DNA of 48,725 nucleotides, taken from IMG/VR virus record IMGVR_UViG_3300032205_000003, positions 1-48,725 of that record, one strand, 5' to 3'. Positions 47,053 to 48,725 of the stretch are shown one piece after another. The notes under the pieces were generated by a model. It worked only from the letters and a program-made list of their open reading frames with translations. It did no database searches and was not told where the DNA came from. Both the position numbers and the translations under genes were made by a program. Numbering within the stretch: the stretch's first letter is position 1; each line of letters starts with the position of its first letter. The stretch is from a virus.

Positions 47053-47307
47053 CGCTGCTCCTTCGGTTGACCGCGCCCGGATCCTACAACGGATAGAAAA
47101 GGAACCGCCGAACGCCCAGGTGGTCCCGCTCCGGCGCCAAAGCTCGGAGCGGCGACTCCATCGCCCGGCGGCTCCTTCAAATCCCTTCCGGTGGATCGAC
47201 CGCTGCCCCTGCCTCAACCTGGCGGTGGAAGGCAGTGACCTCAGGCTTCGGGTTTGCGAACCAGCGGCAGGCGGCAGGGGCACGCTCACCCTATCGCGAA
47301 ACGACAA
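47053..47307. other. Non-coding stretch between small operon and integrase terminator
   Basis: No supported gene. An 8-bp-stem hairpin CCGCTCCG / CGGAGCGG lies at 47126-47152. The area must hold the promoter for the 47052 gene (TAGGAT is a weak -10 candidate on the minus strand) and could contain part of attP; neither is certain. Confidence 0.35.
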
Positions 47308-47325
47308 CGGCCCCCGAAGGGGCCG
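47308..47325 (-). terminator. UUCG-loop terminator of the integrase gene
   Basis: Minus strand: CGGCCCC-TTCG-GGGGCCG followed by TTGTCGTTTCG. It lies about 40 bases after the integrase stop. Near-identical to the terminator at 8388-8407, including the adjacent ACGACAACGG. Confidence 0.8.
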
Positions 47326-47366
47326 CGTCGATCGATGGTGTGCTGCCGTCGACAGCGGGAGACTAC

Positions 47367-48671
47367 TCAGTCCCAGCCCACCGCGTCCATGACCTCCTCC
47401 TTCTTCTCCAGGAGGAAGAACGCGTAGTGCTTCTCGGCCGTGTTCGACTTCTCGGATTGCCCGATCATGTTCTTCACGAAGTCGATGTCCATGCCCGGCT
47501 TGTTGAAGAGCATGGTCACGAACGTGTGCCGGAAGTAGTGGGCCTTGAAGCCGACCTTGCGGTCGAGGTGCGCGTTCGCCCGGTTGAGCGTCGAACGGAC
47601 GGTGTCCCAGCGCATCGGCTTCTCGCCCTCCGGCGAGCGGAACAGGATCCCGTCCTGGCCCGCAGGAGCGATCCAGCCCTCGCGCTCGCTCACCTCGACG
47701 TACTCGGCCAGCACGCGCCTCGCGTGCGGCGAGAGGGGCACACGACGCGTCTGAGCGCCCTTGCGGCCCTCCTGGCCCTTGGTGCGGGTGAACCAGCCCT
47801 CGGGGTTGCCGGCGCGCCAGGAGGGATCGAGCTTGCGCCGGATCCAGAGCACGCCGTTCTTGCCGGCGTCCCAGTCGATGTCCGACTTGTGCAGCCCCAG
47901 CGTCTCGCCGAGCCGGGTGCCGATCTGCGGCGACAGCTGCACGATTGTGGCGACGATGTCGGCGAGCCGCTGCTCGCGGGGGCGGCGGCCGGCCGTCTCG
48001 ATCACGGCCGCCGACAGCGCGTTGATCGTCTCGCGAGGGAGCACCGCCTCCTCGATTGAGATCGGCTGCACCTCCGGCTGCGAGATCGGGTCGACGCGCT
48101 TCACGGGGTTGTCGTCGCGGTAGTACATGGCGCCACGCGTGCAGGCCTTGAAGAAGCCGGACAGCATGCAGTAGACGCTGTAGGCGACCGACTCGCTCGT
48201 GTGCTCCTGGCCCTTGGCGATGGCGCGGTCGCGGGCGCGCTCCTCCACCAGCGTGAGGATCTGGATGATGTGCGAGGCGCCGACGCGCGAGACGCGCATG
48301 CCGCCGATGATGTTCTCGCAGTAGAGCGCCCAGTTGCCGCCCAGCACGCCCGTCTCCTCGAACCGGCCGCCCGCGTACTTGCGCTTCGTGCTGGCGGCGT
48401 GGTTCTCGCGCCGGATCCAGACGGCGAAGGCCTGGCGGCAGAAGGGATCGCCCTGGGGGACGCTGGCCGCGTCCTTGCCGACGTACTGGCGCTCCATGCG
48501 CTTGTACTCGGCGATCGTGGGCGCGTCCCACTCGGACGAGGAGAGGATCGACTTGACCTTCCCCTTGTAGATGAATGTGAAGACCGGCCCCCGCTTGAAC
48601 AGGTGGTCGTAGTGCTTCCCGTCAGGCGCGACCTCGACCTTCACGGGATGTGCTGGGTTCTTACGTGGCAC
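47367..48671 (-). CDS. int: Tyrosine-family integrase, 434 aa
   Basis: GTG at 48671 (bases ACGAGAGGAG before it) is preferred over an upstream in-frame GTG at 48722. An N-terminal arm/core-binding region (to about 200) is followed by the catalytic domain: QIGTRLGETLGL (Arg253), a Lys-containing beta-turn (RTKGQEGRKGAQTRRVPLS), HYFRHTFV (His379, Arg382) and the nucleophile in EKHYAFF (Tyr416). Catalyses site-specific integration at attP/attB. The gene straddles the circle junction; it stands alone with its own terminator. Confidence 0.92.
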   Translation of the reverse strand: MPRKNPAHPVKVEVAPDGKHYDHLFKRGPVFTFIYKGKVKSILSSSEWDAPTIAEYKRMERQYVGKDAASVPQGDPFCRQAFAVWIRRENHAASTKRKYAGGRFEETGVLGGNWALYCENIIGGMRVSRVGASHIIQILTLVEERARDRAIAKGQEHTSESVAYSVYCMLSGFFKACTRGAMYYRDDNPVKRVDPISQPEVQPISIEEAVLPRETINALSAAVIETAGRRPREQRLADIVATIVQLSPQIGTRLGETLGLHKSDIDWDAGKNGVLWIRRKLDPSWRAGNPEGWFTRTKGQEGRKGAQTRRVPLSPHARRVLAEYVEVSEREGWIAPAGQDGILFRSPEGEKPMRWDTVRSTLNRANAHLDRKVGFKAHYFRHTFVTMLFNKPGMDIDFVKNMIGQSEKSNTAEKHYAFFLLEKKEEVMDAVGWD

Positions 48672-48725
48672 GTCGTGCTCCTCTCGTTCGTAGTTGACCG
48701 CGTAAGAAACTATTTCGTACACCCG
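48610..48725. repeat. Terminal direct repeat, right copy
   Basis: Identical to bases 1-116. Contains the integrase start, its ribosome site and upstream sequence. See the left copy: closure of a 48,609-bp circle is the simplest reading. Confidence 0.9.

Overview
The window looks like one complete circular phage genome of about 48.6 kb, cut open inside the integrase gene. The first 116 bases recur exactly as the last 116, which gives a circle of 48,609 bp. The DNA is GC-rich, genes are tightly packed, most junctions are 4-base GTGA or ATGA overlaps, and GTG starts are common. The virion genes include a large terminase, a portal, a scaffold, an SU10-like HK97-fold capsid protein, a beta-propeller tail protein, a collar-domain protein, two medium-sized ejection-type proteins and one 2340-residue internal virion protein. 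There is no tape-measure, tube or sheath protein, so a short-tailed (podovirus) particle is the best reading. A tyrosine integrase, an excisionase-like protein and two XRE repressors indicate a temperate phage. A secreted lysozyme-like protein resembling those of high-GC actinobacteria, and a small gene of a type I associate with actinophages, suggest an actinobacterial host, possibly of the Thermoleophilia; this is inference.

Layout. 452-7168 (minus) is an early operon: XRE repressor, SSB-like protein ending near DDDIPF, Cas4-like PD-(D/E)XK nuclease with four cysteines, HTH protein, ParB-like protein, HNH nuclease, a 33-residue Arg/Lys-rich peptide, RusA resolvase, a TIM-barrel-like protein and an excisionase-like protein. 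Two 18-bp palindromes lie between its start and a zinc-ribbon/HTH regulator (7619-8344, plus). 8435-11359 (minus) is an operon of small proteins in which a two-hairpin intercistronic leader with a CACCACCAC-SD tail is repeated. 11459-13169 (plus) starts with a probable small terminase, followed by short GC repeats that could be a packaging site. 13157-14969 (minus), 14950-15881 (plus) and 15857-16978 (minus) are small accessory blocks.

17043-44351 (plus) is the late region: an Ig-like virion protein, a fibre-like protein, a run of very small membrane or basic proteins, a secreted transglycosylase-like protein, terminase, portal, scaffold, capsid, decoration and fibre proteins, a CHAP endolysin behind a structured leader, connector, tail hub, collar protein, ejection proteins and a virion lysin. 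44348-46310 (minus) is an accessory module with a SLOG protein and an XRE repressor. 46568-48671 (minus) carries two small genes and the integrase.

How the parts fit. The early operon supplies recombination and single-strand DNA functions, but no DNA polymerase, primase or replicative helicase is visible, so replication probably depends on the host. Three separate peptidoglycan-active proteins are present: a secreted lysozyme-like protein, a CHAP endolysin and a two-domain virion lysin. The parts that look least described are the repeated RNA leader, the paired operators, the endolysin leader, the small coupled ORFs and the SLOG-containing module.
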